Assembly (NCBI GenBank): GCA_022494885.1 | Contig: JAGVSM010002936.1 | Location: forward strand, 124,001-188,000 | Direction of reading: 5' to 3' | Origin: Micrasema longulum | Taxonomy: Eukaryota; Arthropoda; Insecta; Trichoptera; Brachycentridae | Length of the DNA: 64,000 nt | Part shown: in pieces, positions 22,370-34,150 of the stretch | How the letters are laid out: every line of letters starts with the position of its first letter | Position numbering within the stretch: position 1 is the stretch's first letter | Notes under the pieces: model-generated | Told to the model about the DNA's origin: nothing | Seen by the model: the letters and a program-made list of their open reading frames with translations, nothing else | Databases searched by the model: none | Program-made: the position numbers and the translations under genes

Positions 22370-22633
22370 TGTCTTTAGAACATGTTTAAATTTATTTCAA
22401 CAGAGAGGGAAAATTTTTTTGAGAACGGAATATGGAAGTCTAGGCATTTACAGGGCTTATGACCTGTCATTGGCTGGTTTAAGTGGCCACTTTACACACT
22501 GTGTAACATTCACCATTCTGCCCATGTTTGAACATCCACATTTCCTAAACTCTTCCATCTGTTGACTTTTGTGAGAGGAAATCCAGCCAGTCTGCAAGCA
22601 TTTGGACATAATCAAACATTGTCTTTAGAACAT
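22370..22633 (+). mobile_element. Family F copy with 14 bp target-site duplication (inside mariner)
   Basis: TGTCTTTAGAACAT occurs at 22,370-22,383 and 22,620-22,633, flanking 236 bp of F sequence. The body runs from AAATTTATTTCAACAGAGAG through GGCTTATGACCTGTCATTGG and CACCATTCTGCCCATG, and ends with the complement of the F terminus (CATTTGGACATAATCAAACA). The empty site is ordinary mariner 5' sequence, so both ends of this copy are certain. Confidence 0.85.
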
Positions 22634-23051
22634 TTTATCGTACGAGTGATATTTGTGTTGCTGACAGATAATTAATTTAGTTAAAAAATGGAACTAAATC
22701 GTGAACATTTTCGTGCGATGATTTTCTATGACTTTCGACGTGGTTTAAACCAACAACAGTGTGCCGATTAACTTACTGCAACTTTTAGCAATGAAGCACC
22801 ATCTCGAACCACCGTGTTTCGCTGGTTTTTTTAATTCAATCGTGGTCGCACTTTGTTACAAGAATTTCGTGAAGATGATGAATGTCCAAAATTGCCTGTT
22901 GTGCCAAAAAAAAAACGATGCTTTGCTTGAACTGATATTGCAAGATCGTCATGTGACATACCGTGAGATTAGAGCATACTTGGGCATTAGTTCCGCTTGC
23001 ATACATTCAATATTATTTGGAAATATGGTCGCCAAAAAGATTTGGGGCTAT

Positions 23052-24121
23052 GTATAGCGTGTGAGCTCGCCAATATATGACAGTAAAAATTTTATTGTCT
23101 TTGAATTTCCTAGAGTTTTAACCATCGAAAAAAAAGAAGATTGCGAATCAAATCAACAGACAATGGAAATTTGATGTGTATTATTTTAATAGATTGTTTA
23201 TAACAGAAAAATACATAGAGAAATATGCATTTTTATTTTTTGTAATAAAAACAGTCTAGTAAATTCGAATAAATAAAAATACGCTTTATATTAACAATAT
23301 TAATTAAAATGCAAAAATAACATTGAATACTTGAAAAATAAATATTATTTAGTGTTAAAACATAATTTAAAAAACGGATAGCGATTAAAAGTAAAAACTA
23401 TCTTTAGTTTAATTCTTATAGCGATAAATACATAAACATTATAAAACAGGAGTTATACAAATACAAAAATAATATTGTAACTAGGCGGCTACCTACACGG
23501 TTAAATTTCGAAACACCACGCAATTTCTTATCTCGGCTACGCTATGTAAAATGAAAAAGAAATTAAATTAATAATTTCATCACGTCATGAAGTCGCCCCT
23601 GGGTAGCGCCTGCTAACGTCAATCAACAAAAACATCCTCGTTTTAATTACAATATTTCGGCTACGCCATAAATCTCTTTTTTTAAATAATTTCTCACGTC
23701 ACAAAGTCGCCCCTGGGTAGCGCCTGCTAACGTCAATCAACAAAAACATCCTCGTTTTTATAACAGTATTTCGGCTACGCCATGAATTTCTTATAAAAAT
23801 GTCAAAACGTCACAAAGCCACTCTCTGAGTGTCGCTACTGACATCATTTACAAAAACATAATTATTTGTGCTTTTTTCAGGTACGCAACATTTTTTTTAA
23901 ATACACCTACCTAACCGATAAAATACTATTAGTAATTAAATCAAGGTGTGCTTTAAAGTTCCGTATGGCCAAATAATATTATTTATTATTAGAATATTAT
24001 TGACATGCAGTTCTAGCATTGCTGCATTCACGTTGCTTTACTTATGAGAGCTCAACTCTTTGTTTTTCTATGGTTATGTTTACTGTCATCTGTCATGTAT
24101 TGGCGAGCTCACAGGCTATAC
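23052..24121. mobile_element. 1.07 kb TIR element inserted in the mariner transposase
   Basis: The ends are inverted: GTATAGCGTGTGAGCTCGCC at 23,052 against the complement of the right end at 24,121, with similarity continuing into CAATA..TGACAGTAAA. The mariner words GCCAAAAAGATTTG before and GCCAAGATTTG after look like a target duplication with a small deletion, plus short filler. No transposase is encoded, so it is non-autonomous. It carries a tandem array at 23,500-23,880. Confidence 0.75.
23500..23880. repeat. Approx. 114 bp tandem repeat inside the TIR element
   Basis: GTCGCCCCTGGGTAGCGCCT begins at 23,592 and again at 23,706 (114 bp). A diverged third unit starts near 23,817. Each is preceded by TTTCGGCTACGCCAT-like words and ACGTCAC/TG. 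At least three units. Confidence 0.8.
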
Positions 24122-24863
24122 TTTCGCCAAGATTTGTACGCATTGGATACCGTATAATTTGACAATCGCTCAAAAAAAGGCTCGTGTCGATTGGTGCAAA
24201 CAAATGCTGAAAAAAAATTAATCGCGGTGCTTCAAATGACGTCTAGAAGATTGTGACAGGTGACGAATCATGGATCTGTGCATTTAAACCCGAAACTAAA
24301 CAACAATCGACTGTATGGGTCTTTCAAAACGAGCCAAATCTAACAAAAGTTGTTCGCGCACGAAGCACTTCGAAGCAAATGGTCGACTGTTTTTTCGGAA
24401 CAACTGGACATGTCGCCACCGTTCCATTAGAACAACGTAGAACGGTCAATTCCGAATGGTACACCACCATTTGTTTGCCAGAAGTGTTCGGAAAAATAAT
24501 GGAAACTAATTCCAGAAGAGGAATCATTCTCCACCACGACAATGCAAGCTGTCACACATCAGCTCATACAAGAGTTTTTTTTTAGCATTGAAAACATCGA
24601 ATTGATGGGTCATCCGCCGTATAGTTCTAATTTGACACCCAGTAATTTTTATTTTATATCCCGCATATCAAAAATTAATTGCCACGTCAACGTTTTTTGA
24701 CGCTTGAAGAAGCGGTTGGAGCAATCGGACTGGAAAAAGTGCTTTGAAAATTGGTTCAAACGCATGCAAAAGTGTATTGATCTTTAAGGATAATATTTTG
24801 AAAAACAATAAAGCCATTTTCAATTATAAATATTTGTTTTAACTTGTCTATCTCAAACTCGTA

Positions 24864-25028
24864 TAGGGAAAGACGAATCAAAAGGCTGGCATATACAAAA
24901 AATATCCAGTGAAAAAAAAAAAAAATCTGTACATATTCTATTTTTCATACAGAAAACATAATTTTATTTTGTAGATAAAATTTGAGATAATTTAAAATGA
25001 CCATTGTAAGTCGGGCCCAAATAATACA
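24864..25028. other. AT-rich spacer
   Basis: Nothing recognised. Confidence 0.4.
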
Positions 25029-25408
25029 ATCAGGAAGCTCAATGCAACTAGAAATTGGAAATGTTTTCTAACACGCAGGAAAAATTAAAGCATTTTATTG
25101 TATTGTGAAGTTTCTCGAAAAAGTATTAAAACAATAATAAAAATGAACTAATTTGAACTGCGTCATAAGATCTTCCGAAACAACCAATTATAGTGCTGTG
25201 ATAGATTACCCGGTTTTCGGGAAGCCAAATCACGAGTCAGCAGAACTTACCAACGAAAACTTGTGACATCACGGGCGGAGTAATTTAAAAAATTACAACC
25301 CTTTAAAAAATTAAAGCGCTAATAATACGATGCATAAAAATATTTGAAAAACATTTTTGGCTTAATTTAATAGTTTACTAACTTTTTTTTTAATACACTG
25401 ATCATCTT
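25029..25408. mobile_element. Family E copy, diverged
   Basis: Starts CAGGAAGCTCAATGCAACTA and contains GTGATAGATTACCCGGTT, GTCAGCAGAACTTACC, TGTGACATCACGGGCGGAGT, ATACGATGCATAAAAATATT. The right end is eroded (ACACTGATCATC). Confidence 0.7.
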
Positions 25409-25489
25409 CACTTTCACTATGGTATTTTTGACCTTTAGAAACATTGAAAAAAATATTTGTGAAACGTTTGAAAAATCCTAACATGTAAT

Positions 25490-25870
25490 ATGCCTTCGGT
25501 CACGGATAATTCCGAGGTTCGAACCACGCTCTGATCCGTGAGTCCGCAACACTACCACAGGACCTTAACTTGGTTGCATAAGAATATAATACATTCTTCC
25601 CTAGCCAGATTTATCTCAAGAGCCTTTAACAAGATTACCGTCCTTGTTCCGAATAATGTTTGTGGTTATTCGGTCGAGGGACCGCGGACCCGGCCCGCTT
25701 GGGGGCCTTGACAGAGCCTAGGCCCCCCTACGGCTAGGACAGAATTACCATTTACATTACCCACCCCTTCCTCGTCCAGCCTGGGGCGACAATCCGCAAG
25801 GATTAGACGAATTCACCCCTACTTCTGCCCTATCCCCCGGGGAGAGTGTTTATGGTAGGATAATTGTTTC
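25490..25870. other. GC-rich patch of unknown nature
   Basis: GGACCGCGGACCCGGCCCGC, CTAGGCCCCCCTACGGCTAG and CCCTATCCCCCGGGGAGAGT stand out from AT-rich flanks. No convincing frame. Possibly a retroelement piece. Confidence 0.3.
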
Positions 25871-26044
25871 TCAAATGAGATGAATGCTTTCAGGAAAGGA
25901 GTAATTATGAAGAATACAGTTTTGTATAAATAGAACCCAAATCTTCAACGCAATGGGTATTCTTAGGTGAAAATCTTCAATAAAAGAAATTGAGTGGAGA
26001 TAAAAAATGAAATGTGTATCTCACCAAGAATATCTACGAGTAAA

Positions 26045-26130
26045 TAATGTTTCTTTTTAAATTTATTTCAATAGAGAGGGAAAATGTGTTTAAGGTAATC
26101 TTGAGTAATAGGCATTTATAAGGCTCATAA
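26045..26130 (+). repeat. Family F short fragment
   Basis: TTTTTAAATTTATTTCAATA, GAGAGGGAAAATGTG and AGGCATTTATAAGGCTCATA match the start of an F module. Confidence 0.6.
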
Positions 26131-28242
26131 AAATGTTTTCAATGTTTAAAATATATTTAAGAACCAAAATGTATTTACAAGTAATTCAAATAGATCAAAT
26201 CAAAGAAGGAATCGTGTGTCAGAAATATAACATTGTTAAACGAGGCTTGCACAGAGACATGCATTTTTACAGGCCAAAAATTTTTAATTATTTTTTTACT
26301 GATAATATTTCATTGATTCCAAACTTTCGAAATTTTCCAAAACACGCACTATTCTGGATTCAAACTAAAGATATGAACCATTTTTTCTGTGATATATTTT
26401 GTTGCCTTTTAATAATAAGGAATATTTTTATGTTTTTTTATATATTTTTTTTATTTCCTTTTTTAATTACTAAAAAATATATCATATAATCTTTTACAGA
26501 ATATTTTATTTTCTCTTTCTTGTGTTACACAAAAATATTATAACTGTCCATTATTTATTATAGGAGCAAAAATTCATTAACAATTTCTTGTATACCTTTG
26601 TGGGATTTTTTTTACTGTTTTTACTATTTTTATGTATATTATTGCTATGTAATTATGCTTTATTTTTTTAATACTCGGTTTTACCTTTCATGTATGTTGT
26701 AAAAAAACAAAAGAATTTAAATAATAAAAAAAGTCACTTGATGTCCATACAGTGCCTTTTTTAGACAGTATTTATACAATTACGTGTTTACACGGCTCCG
26801 GAATACAAAGTGTTAAGTATAAAATGTGCTTATTGAATGTATAGGTACTACCCGGGTATACTAAAATCATTCCAGGGGTGTAATAAATCATCCATGTTCA
26901 ATATCCTCTCGATTTCTCGCAGAAAAATGCATAAATCTTTATTTACTTGACTGCAAATCTGTGAAAATGCGCTTTGGATATATCAGAATCCGAGTGGAAC
27001 AAATCAAAAGTGAGTTGCACGAACTTACCTCATCAATCAACTTATAATTTCAAAAGGGGGTGAGTTTAGCAAAATGAATGTGCCACGATAGAAGAACTGC
27101 TATGGAGATAGAACACAGGGGAGTGTAGAACCGAAACTGTTTTTATTTAACACCTGTTCAAAATCGTGAGAAAAAAAAACCTAAATTCAATTTTAAAATT
27201 CTCGAAAACTTATTAAAACAGCAAGCGAAACTTAATTGTGCACATAAGTATATTATATTTTTCATTTATTATTAAACTGTGTACTTACCTTTTATAAATT
27301 TTAAAAAAAAGTGTAATGTAACCCGCAGACAAGCTTCGGGTTTGCGGGAGCAAAAATACAATTATGTACGTTACTTATTTGTTAAAATAAATCAAATTAA
27401 AAAAAAAACACTTGAAACCTTTTGTTGAGATTAAATCAATAATTTAAAATCGATTACTTTACTTTTTTTATTAAATCATACAATTTTTTTGTACTCTTAG
27501 AAGTTACAACAAACACATTTTGAGATAGTACAATATTTACATTAAGGTATGATTAATAATAATAAAATAGTCACAAGTAATAATATGTACATAAAACTGA
27601 AATAAAATTGCAAGCAAGTATTTAATACAAAGAAATTAAAACAATAGAGCCGTAAAAACCGTTTCATATATGATTTATGATTTGACTTTATCAAATTTTA
27701 ATACGTGTACGTAGAACTGGAGACTGTTCGAGTTATACTATATATATTAAGTCACATCGTTTTGTGGAATGAAGATGATTTTCATTAAAAACAAACATTC
27801 AATTACATAGGTAAAAGTGTCGTCAGAAAGAGTCTGAATGAATGACCGTTTTAAATAATAAAATTGTATGTAATATGTATAACTGAAATTTAAAAAACTC
27901 TTTTAATGCACTATTCGTTTTAGAAAACTTAAAAGTACTTCAAAAACCGTTGTAACTTACAAAAAAACTTATTGCGCTGTTTTTATAAGTTTTTTAATTA
28001 AAACCCGAGAAGTGGAAAAAAAAGATGAAATAAATTTCACACCCCCTTTTCTAGACAGTTTGGTTTTTGACTTAGGACACTATTTGAGTGGAGGTGCGAT
28101 ATGTCATTAGTAGTATTTTTTAATTTTTTTGTACCACTATCTGAATACATACATAACATTTCATAATAATTGAAAAACGTTTGTAAAGTGAAAATATTCG
28201 TTTACAAAAACAGAATGATTATATATTAAACAGTAATAAACA
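26131..28242. other. AT-rich, 2 kb, no gene seen
   Basis: A 118-codon frame at 26,133-26,489 is Phe/Ile/Lys-rich and has no motif. Confidence 0.45.
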
Positions 28243-28450
28243 ATATTTTGAGTTTGTCCAAATGTTTGAAGACTTGGACTGGATTTAACTCCCTAGGGAG
28301 CTGTTTATATTAACATATTAAAACAGAGATGAAGAACATTTAAGATAAGGTAATGTAGAATTCTAGGCATCTACAGTGCTTATGACTTGTCAATGGCTGG
28401 TTTAAGCGGCCACTTCACACACTGTGTAACATTCACCATTCTGCCCATAC
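28243..28450 (+). repeat. Family F copy
   Basis: Starts AACAATATTTTGAGTTTGTC, continues TTAACTCCCTAGGGAGCTGT and GCGGCCACTTCACACACTGT, and ends at CACCATTCTGCCCATA. Truncated at that point. Confidence 0.8.
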
Positions 28451-29335
28451 AGAAGTGGACCAAAGCAAATGTTGTTTATTTTTTTTTTTCTTATCATGAA
28501 TCGCTTTTTTAATTTTTAATATTTCTAAGTTGTCAAATTATAATATTTAATTTTTAACATGAAGAACTTTTATTCCAGTGCCTTTGTTGAAATTATGATT
28601 ATTTTCTATCAGATGATTTTTGAATTCAGATAAAAATATTTCTTTTAGGCACCTAAAGCTTTCTTTTACTCTAAATAAAGTTTCTTTAAGTTTTTCCAAT
28701 GTAGATTGAATCGTAATCTTTACAATTTATTTGGCATATGCCAAATTTATTATATTTAAGGACTTCAAATATAAAATAAATTATTTTCTTTGTAAAAAAA
28801 AAACATCTTAAATGTATTTCTCGGCGCGGGATTCCCCTGGGAGGATTTTTTTTTGTTCTGTTTTATTCAGGAAACATACAGTACGGTTACACAGTTTTAT
28901 ATTTTACACAGTTAGACTTAAGTCTAATGGACCAGTGATGTTTGCATATTATATAATAATTATATGTAAGGTTATCAATGAAAGTACAAAAAAGAGAAGG
29001 GAAAAAAAAACATATTTGGAAGTTGTTTAAAAATTAAAATTAAAGTAAAAAAAGTTATTTTAATGTTTGAAGTTAGTATTTTCAAATGGAAATAATATTA
29101 AAAATGAAGAATTTTTTTTTGTCAAAGTAATTAAAAGGTAAGAATTAAAATGAAGAATGAAAAACATGCTGAGATATAAAAAAAATAAAAAACCTTTTTT
29201 AAAAAGGAAAAACATAAATTTACACATACATATTTTATGGGAATACATTATAACCATTTTTTTACGTTTATTTATCTATAAAATACTTAATAAATAAATT
29301 AATAATTTTATATTAACGCTCGTGTCTTTTCTGTA
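28451..29335. other. AT-rich, no gene seen
   Basis: Nothing recognised. Confidence 0.45.
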
Positions 29336-29520
29336 ATGATTTATATTTTATTTATAAGTTTCATAAAAGGTACATGTTTTAATAAAATTCTATACTTTTC
29401 AACTTTTACACATCTAGTAAATGTTATCACTATAACTCTCCAAAAAAGATACTAACTCTTTTTCTTGGAGAGTGGCGTACACTGTTGTAGTTGTTTATTG
29501 TTTATTATAGTTATTTATGT
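29336..29520. repeat. Dispersed repeat, pair with 58,362-58,500
   Basis: TTTCATAAAAGGTACATGTT, CTAGTAAATGTTATCAC, and TACACTGTTGTAGTT are shared and collinear. Confidence 0.7.
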
Positions 29521-31134
29521 TCATATTTATATGTATGTTGCGATATATCCATACATAGCGATACATTCATAAGTTGATAAATTCAATGAATTTCTAGTCA
29601 TACCTATATAAATTTATCGACCACAGATCCCTTCAATATAAACGCCTTTGGGAACGGTTTTTCTAATATTATTTCTGGAGATGCATTCAACCACTAAGAG
29701 GATGCTGGGGTGGTTTTGCATCTTATTAGGGTTGGGAAAAGAGAGGCGAACCGAAGTAAAGTGATCTCATTCGTTTCACGAGAAATTTATGGAAAAAGGA
29801 ACGCGAAGTAAACTAACAGGAAACCTGTGCCCCGCGCTGTCTGAGGGGAAATAAGGTATTAACATTATACGTGCTTCGTTCCTTTATCAGTGGATTTTAA
29901 ACGTCTACTGAAAGATATTTCAGTGAGCACTTAATCCTGAAAATACTTTAATGTAGCACATATTTATGTACATAAGGGAACATACAGTTTTAAGTAAACT
30001 ATTGTTATTTTGAATATTATTCTTAAGATAGGTATTTTAAGATACACTTAACAACCAGTTTGTAACCTTATATACTCCAATACTTTTTATATTATCATAA
30101 TGAAAAAAAATGAATCTTTAATTATTATAATGACAATGTGTTATTACACAATATATTTTTTTATTTATTTTTTCGTCATTTTATAGATTAATTATCAATG
30201 AATTTTTCACTAGAAAAACTTTTGCCGTTTAGTTTAGTTTGATTTATTTATTTTTTACACAAACAAAAATTTAAGAATATAGGTACTTCTTACAAATTAT
30301 TTACAATGTACTTGAGACATTTAAAAAACATTTAACAGTCAAGATATATAAAACACTCCCTATGGTAGGTACAGAAAAAAACTTACAAGCTTGATTCAGA
30401 ATAACAGAGAATAGACGTTTTGTATTTTTTTTGCTCTTTTTCTCTAGTATTCAAATCAAAGCAATTTTACAATCCAACTTTCTTTCATTCATTCTCCATC
30501 ACTCCTCATTACTTTGCTTCTTTTTTTTCCCTACTATCTCCGTGTTTTGTTCCTTTTTCTTTCATTTTCATTTAAATAAATAACATTGTTTCAATGAATT
30601 ATCATTTAATTTTCAATAGTTTTTGAAGCGTCGCCTTATTTGATTAAAATTAAGTAAATTTATGTAATTGGATGGCAGACTAAGTATAAACATTTGACTT
30701 ATTTGTATTCGAAATAAATATTTGATTTTACAAATAATAATTTGATAGAAAAATTTCCTTTTGATTTTAAATTGATATATATTGTTAAAAAATTCACACT
30801 AGATGTGGTTAGCTTGGATTATGAGTGACTTTTTGTTTGAATTAAGAGTATTTTGATATACTTGTACAATAAGGTTTTACTTAAAAATTAACAACTAATG
30901 CTAACTAATAATCCTAATTTGTTTTTATTTATTTTAACTACAAACCGAAAAAATTGTATTTAAAATACGGAAATATTCAAAGAAAAAGAGACACTAATTA
31001 CTTTTTTTTCGTCAGTTACATGTGAACACTAATAAAAAACACATTTTTATAAAACTAGCTATGTAAGTGATCAAAATTAAATTACTTTTAAAATTAATTT
31101 AAATAAGCATCTTGCAAACACTTTATGAACTGAA
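29521..31134. other. AT-rich, no gene seen
   Basis: 29,690-29,860 is GC-richer and unassigned; otherwise nothing. Confidence 0.45.
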
Positions 31135-31563
31135 ACAATCCAGTGTCAAAAATGTCAATCACCGTGTTTTAAATAGTGTTATACAATCTGCACTGTCACA
31201 GACAGTGCCTTTGTGAGTATGAAATTTCAGTTTAGCATCAAACATAACTTCCAGGTCGACAGTGGCAGTTCGCTTAAGAAAACACACTCCCATACAGTAC
31301 CCCATAAAAAAAGTTTTTACTGCCCTTGTATTCGTATATGACAAAACATAACATTTAGAAACATTAAAATTTAGTTGGTTATGAGTTCTGATAAAACAGT
31401 TACAAAATTTGTATTTTTTTTTCCGTATCCACCTGGTTAACAAATAACGTTCAGTGTGTGAAATAAAACCTAAATCCTGAACGAGTATTTTTAACTCGAA
31501 AGCAAAAATCCCAGGAAAAAATCGTGAAAAGGAAAATTTATCGGAAATCAGTCGAAGTCTCAT
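31135..31563 (-). mobile_element. LINE RT fragment, reverse
   Basis: A 134-codon - strand frame includes HNQLNFNVSKCYVLSYT, KRTATVDLEVMFDAKLKFHT and HKGTVCDSAD. This matches the RT region after the catalytic motif in jockey-like elements. Its 3' part resembles 34,205-34,265. Confidence 0.7.
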
Positions 31564-31639
31564 CTACGTGAACCTAGGTTTTCTGTTTTAAATTATCACA
31601 AATTCCTCATTCGTTTCTCTTTCCATGTAGGTAGTTGTC

Positions 31640-32160
31640 AGCTTGTCCTTCGTGGCAGCCTCAGCAACAAATCATAGTTAATGCCACTGTCATAAAATAT
31701 GGCGACGCCAGCAAAATAAATTTGCAATAACGGCAGATAGCAGATAGCGGACGTAAGCCCCTTTACGTCCGTCCGTCGGTTGGCGGAGCGCTGCGCTGTG
31801 ACGGGCGCGAGCCGCCATTTTGAACGCGTTTTAGCGGGAACGTCTTACCATAGAACAGCGCAGAGCTTCAACTGGGATAGAAATAATGCTGTTTGATTTC
31901 ATCTTTAATGTCAGAAAACGGCGTTTATTAGCAAAAAAAGAACATGTAGTTTACTTGCAGTACAAAAAAAAGTGCTAAAGGTCAAACTACTCAACAGCGT
32001 CGCTGCACATCAGCGGCGCTGTGCGAAAAAACAGTATGAAGCGACCCCAGTGTAGTGCAGCTGAAGTGCGGTTTTTTCAACCCAAAACATTGAAAAAATA
32101 TTTCTTATTGCCACGACGCGTTGCGCACTGCCGCTCTTGTGCTGTTTAATCTTTAAGGAT
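31640..32160. promoter_or_regulatory. GC/CpG-rich patch, possible promoter
   Basis: Contains GAGCCGCCATTTTGAACGCG (a YY1-like CCGCCATTTTG word), a dyad GGACGTAA..TTACGTCC at 31,749-31,770, and CAGCGTCGCTG/CAGCGGCGCTG dyads near 31,996-32,022. No adjacent coding exon is visible, so this could equally be an unrecognised transposon. Confidence 0.25.
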
Positions 32161-32269
32161 AAAGTTTATTATGGAGAATCATTAAAAAAACATCATATAA
32201 AAGTTTTGCCATTAACTATACATATCGGCTGTCTTCAGGACATATACATATCGGCTGTGTGTTGACTCC

Positions 32270-32730
32270 CCTTCGTGCTGCTGCGGATATCCTAACCAAT
32301 CTTCTGAACACATCCTGAGGTTTTGTCCCTTTCCCCTTTTCTATGATTATCGAATGGAGCTTATCCCTACTATCCGTGGCCCTGTTATAGGTCCGGTCGG
32401 ATATACAGATCTGGTGGCTTCTAAAAAGAATTTCAAGGGTTTAAAAAAGTTATATAATCATTTCGGCGAATTGATCATGTTCAATCAATTTAATCCCAGT
32501 CAGTGAAGAATTCACTTTCCTCTCTTCTCAATCCAATGAAGTACATATTATGAACTTCTGGATTACTTTCTTTCAGCACAAAGATACTAGGGCTACCAGA
32601 TTTCAGAGAGCTCTTTCGGGGAGATTTTCTCGTTTGACAACGAGCAAATTTTCCGTGTATGTAGGCACCGCCAAGGAGACTTATGTCCTCAGATGCGGTG
32701 TGCGGTATGTGGTGGGCAAGCTGTGTTCAG
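32270..32730 (+). mobile_element. LINE 3' fragment (type W), copy 3 (longest)
   Basis: Starts with a degraded Cys-rich region (CGTGCTGCTGCGGATATCCT) and then CTACTATCCGTGGCCCTGTT, CAGATCTGGTGGCTTC, followed by the segment shared with 5,605-5,970. Non-functional. Confidence 0.7.
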
Positions 32731-32934
32731 GACAAAGGCTTCAAACCACATTAATAGAAAAAGCGTTTTTTTTTATCTAATTACGTAAGTTTTGTATATA
32801 TTCTAGCAAGAACATATGAGCCGCAAACACCTATTAGCGCAACCCTTTTGCCAGAATGTGTGCAAGACCCACGTAATTGGTTAAAAATACATTAAAACTA
32901 ACAACTTTGGCCAAAATTTCAGTTTTAGGACTTT

Positions 32935-33060
32935 TAACCTAAACACTCAGTGTGCAAAGTGACCACTTAAACCAGATAATGACAAGTCATAAGACCTGTT
33001 AATGCCTGGACTTAAATTTTAACTTTTCTAAAACGTTCTCTATCTCTATTGTAATTTGCT
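32935..33060 (-). repeat. Family F fragment, reverse
   Basis: GTGCAAAGTGACCACTTAAA, CCAGATAATGACAAGTCATA and AATGCCTGGACTTAAATTTT match reverse F. Confidence 0.65.
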
Positions 33061-33594
33061 TAACAGTCGTTGTCGTTTGCTGGTTTCAAGTGATTCCTAC
33101 ACACCGTGTAACGCGTAGCATTATTTCTATAGTATTTCCATTTCAACCACTCCTGTCGCAGGGGATGGAAGCATTAGAGAGTTTTCCCAGAGCTAGCTGG
33201 CCGAGTGTGATAGGAAATTACAATATAATACAGAGAGCCGGTATCACGTGAGGTAATAATGGAAATTCTTCCGAACTAGACCTTCCGAAACATTTTACAG
33301 GGCTTAGTTTAACGAGTATTTCCACCGAAATGGTGAACTTTTAAAAAGAGAAATATGGAAGCAGCTTTTACACGGCTTATGCAATGCCCATTTTATATTT
33401 TTTTGGTTTTGAAACAATGAAAAATAAAATTTAAAAACAGAAATACTAACATAAAAAAGACTACATATTTTTCATAAATTTCATGCAAACTCTAATAAAA
33501 TATACATTTTTAAATAGAAAAACAATACATCACTGTTGAATAAACAAATTAATCATGTAAGTGAGTTAAATAAAATTACACAACAACAACAACA
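33061..33594. other. No gene seen
   Basis: Nothing recognised. Confidence 0.4.
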
Positions 33595-34150
33595 ACAAAC
33601 CATCACGCCGTTTCCCCGTAGGAGTAGGCAGAGATGATAGAACGCCATAACACTCTATCTTGGCATACAGACCTCGCTTCCTCTACATTCATACATCTTC
33701 TTATGCACGTACGCCGATTATTCCTACTTTTGACATGTCCATCTTCAAGTATTTGATGGACTTGATCGTGCCATGTCTTTCTCGGTCTTCCTCGTTTTCT
33801 GCATCCATTAACATTTGCATCTTAGATCCTTTTAGCCGTTCTTTCGCTGTCCATTCGCTCTACATGTCCAAACCAACGCAAACCAACTGCAGCTGTCAAT
33901 AATGCATGTTCAGCCTTACACACTTCACGGATCTCGACATTTGTGCACCCATCATACATCGTTTTACCACACATTCCTGAGGGATCGCATTTCGACAGCA
34001 TTCAACCTACTTTCATCATCATTTTTCCAATTCCATACTTCGCTCCCATACATTAGAGTCGGCACTAGAACTCCGCTGTGAACTGCTAGTTTAGCCTCCT
34101 GCGATAAACATTTGTTTGCCAAAGTAGATTTTAGTGCACCTTTCACCCAA
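33595..34150 (-). mobile_element. LINE-D RT C-terminus and 3' end, reverse
   Basis: The - strand reads EAKLAVHSGVLVPTLMYGSE, VWNWKNDDESRLNAVEMRSL and RNVW, then degraded tail sequence ending in a (TTG)n-type tail (ACA repeats on + at 33,580-33,598). Same family as 14,690-15,120. Confidence 0.8.

Larger units (their letters stand above)
22688..24786 (+). pseudogene. Mariner transposase pseudogene
   Basis: From ATG 22688 it reads MELNREHFRAMIFYDFRRGL and then an early TAA, followed by LTATF, APSRTTVFRWF, and RHVTYREIRAYLGISS in shifted frames. After the insertion (23,052-24,121) it resumes at IWCKQ-type sequence with VTGDESWICAFKPETKQQST, then LEQRRTVNSEWYTTICLPEV and ILHHDNASCHTSAHT. The first two catalytic Asp (GDESW, HHDN) remain. 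The third is Asn in YSSNLTPSNF, where mariners usually have YSPDLAP. It ends near WFKRMQKCIDL. Several frame breaks, a stop and the insertion make it non-functional. Confidence 0.88.
22265..24863 (+). mobile_element. Dead mariner transposon with two later insertions
   Basis: The left end TACGAGGATTGC (22,265) and right end ACTCGTA (24,863) are inverted and TA-flanked. Removing the F insertion plus its duplication (250 bp) and the 1,070 bp insertion leaves about 1,279 bp, the standard mariner length. The + strand codes for a degraded mariner transposase. Confidence 0.88.

Noticed and set aside
22761..23057. Separate small gene before the mariner core
   Set aside because: It is the helix-turn-helix part of the same broken mariner transposase.
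23500..23880. CRISPR array
   Set aside because: Long 114 bp units without unique spacers, in a eukaryotic transposon.
26133..26489. 118-codon membrane protein
   Set aside because: Phe/Ile/Lys-rich chance frame in AT-rich DNA with no motif and no splice or promoter context.
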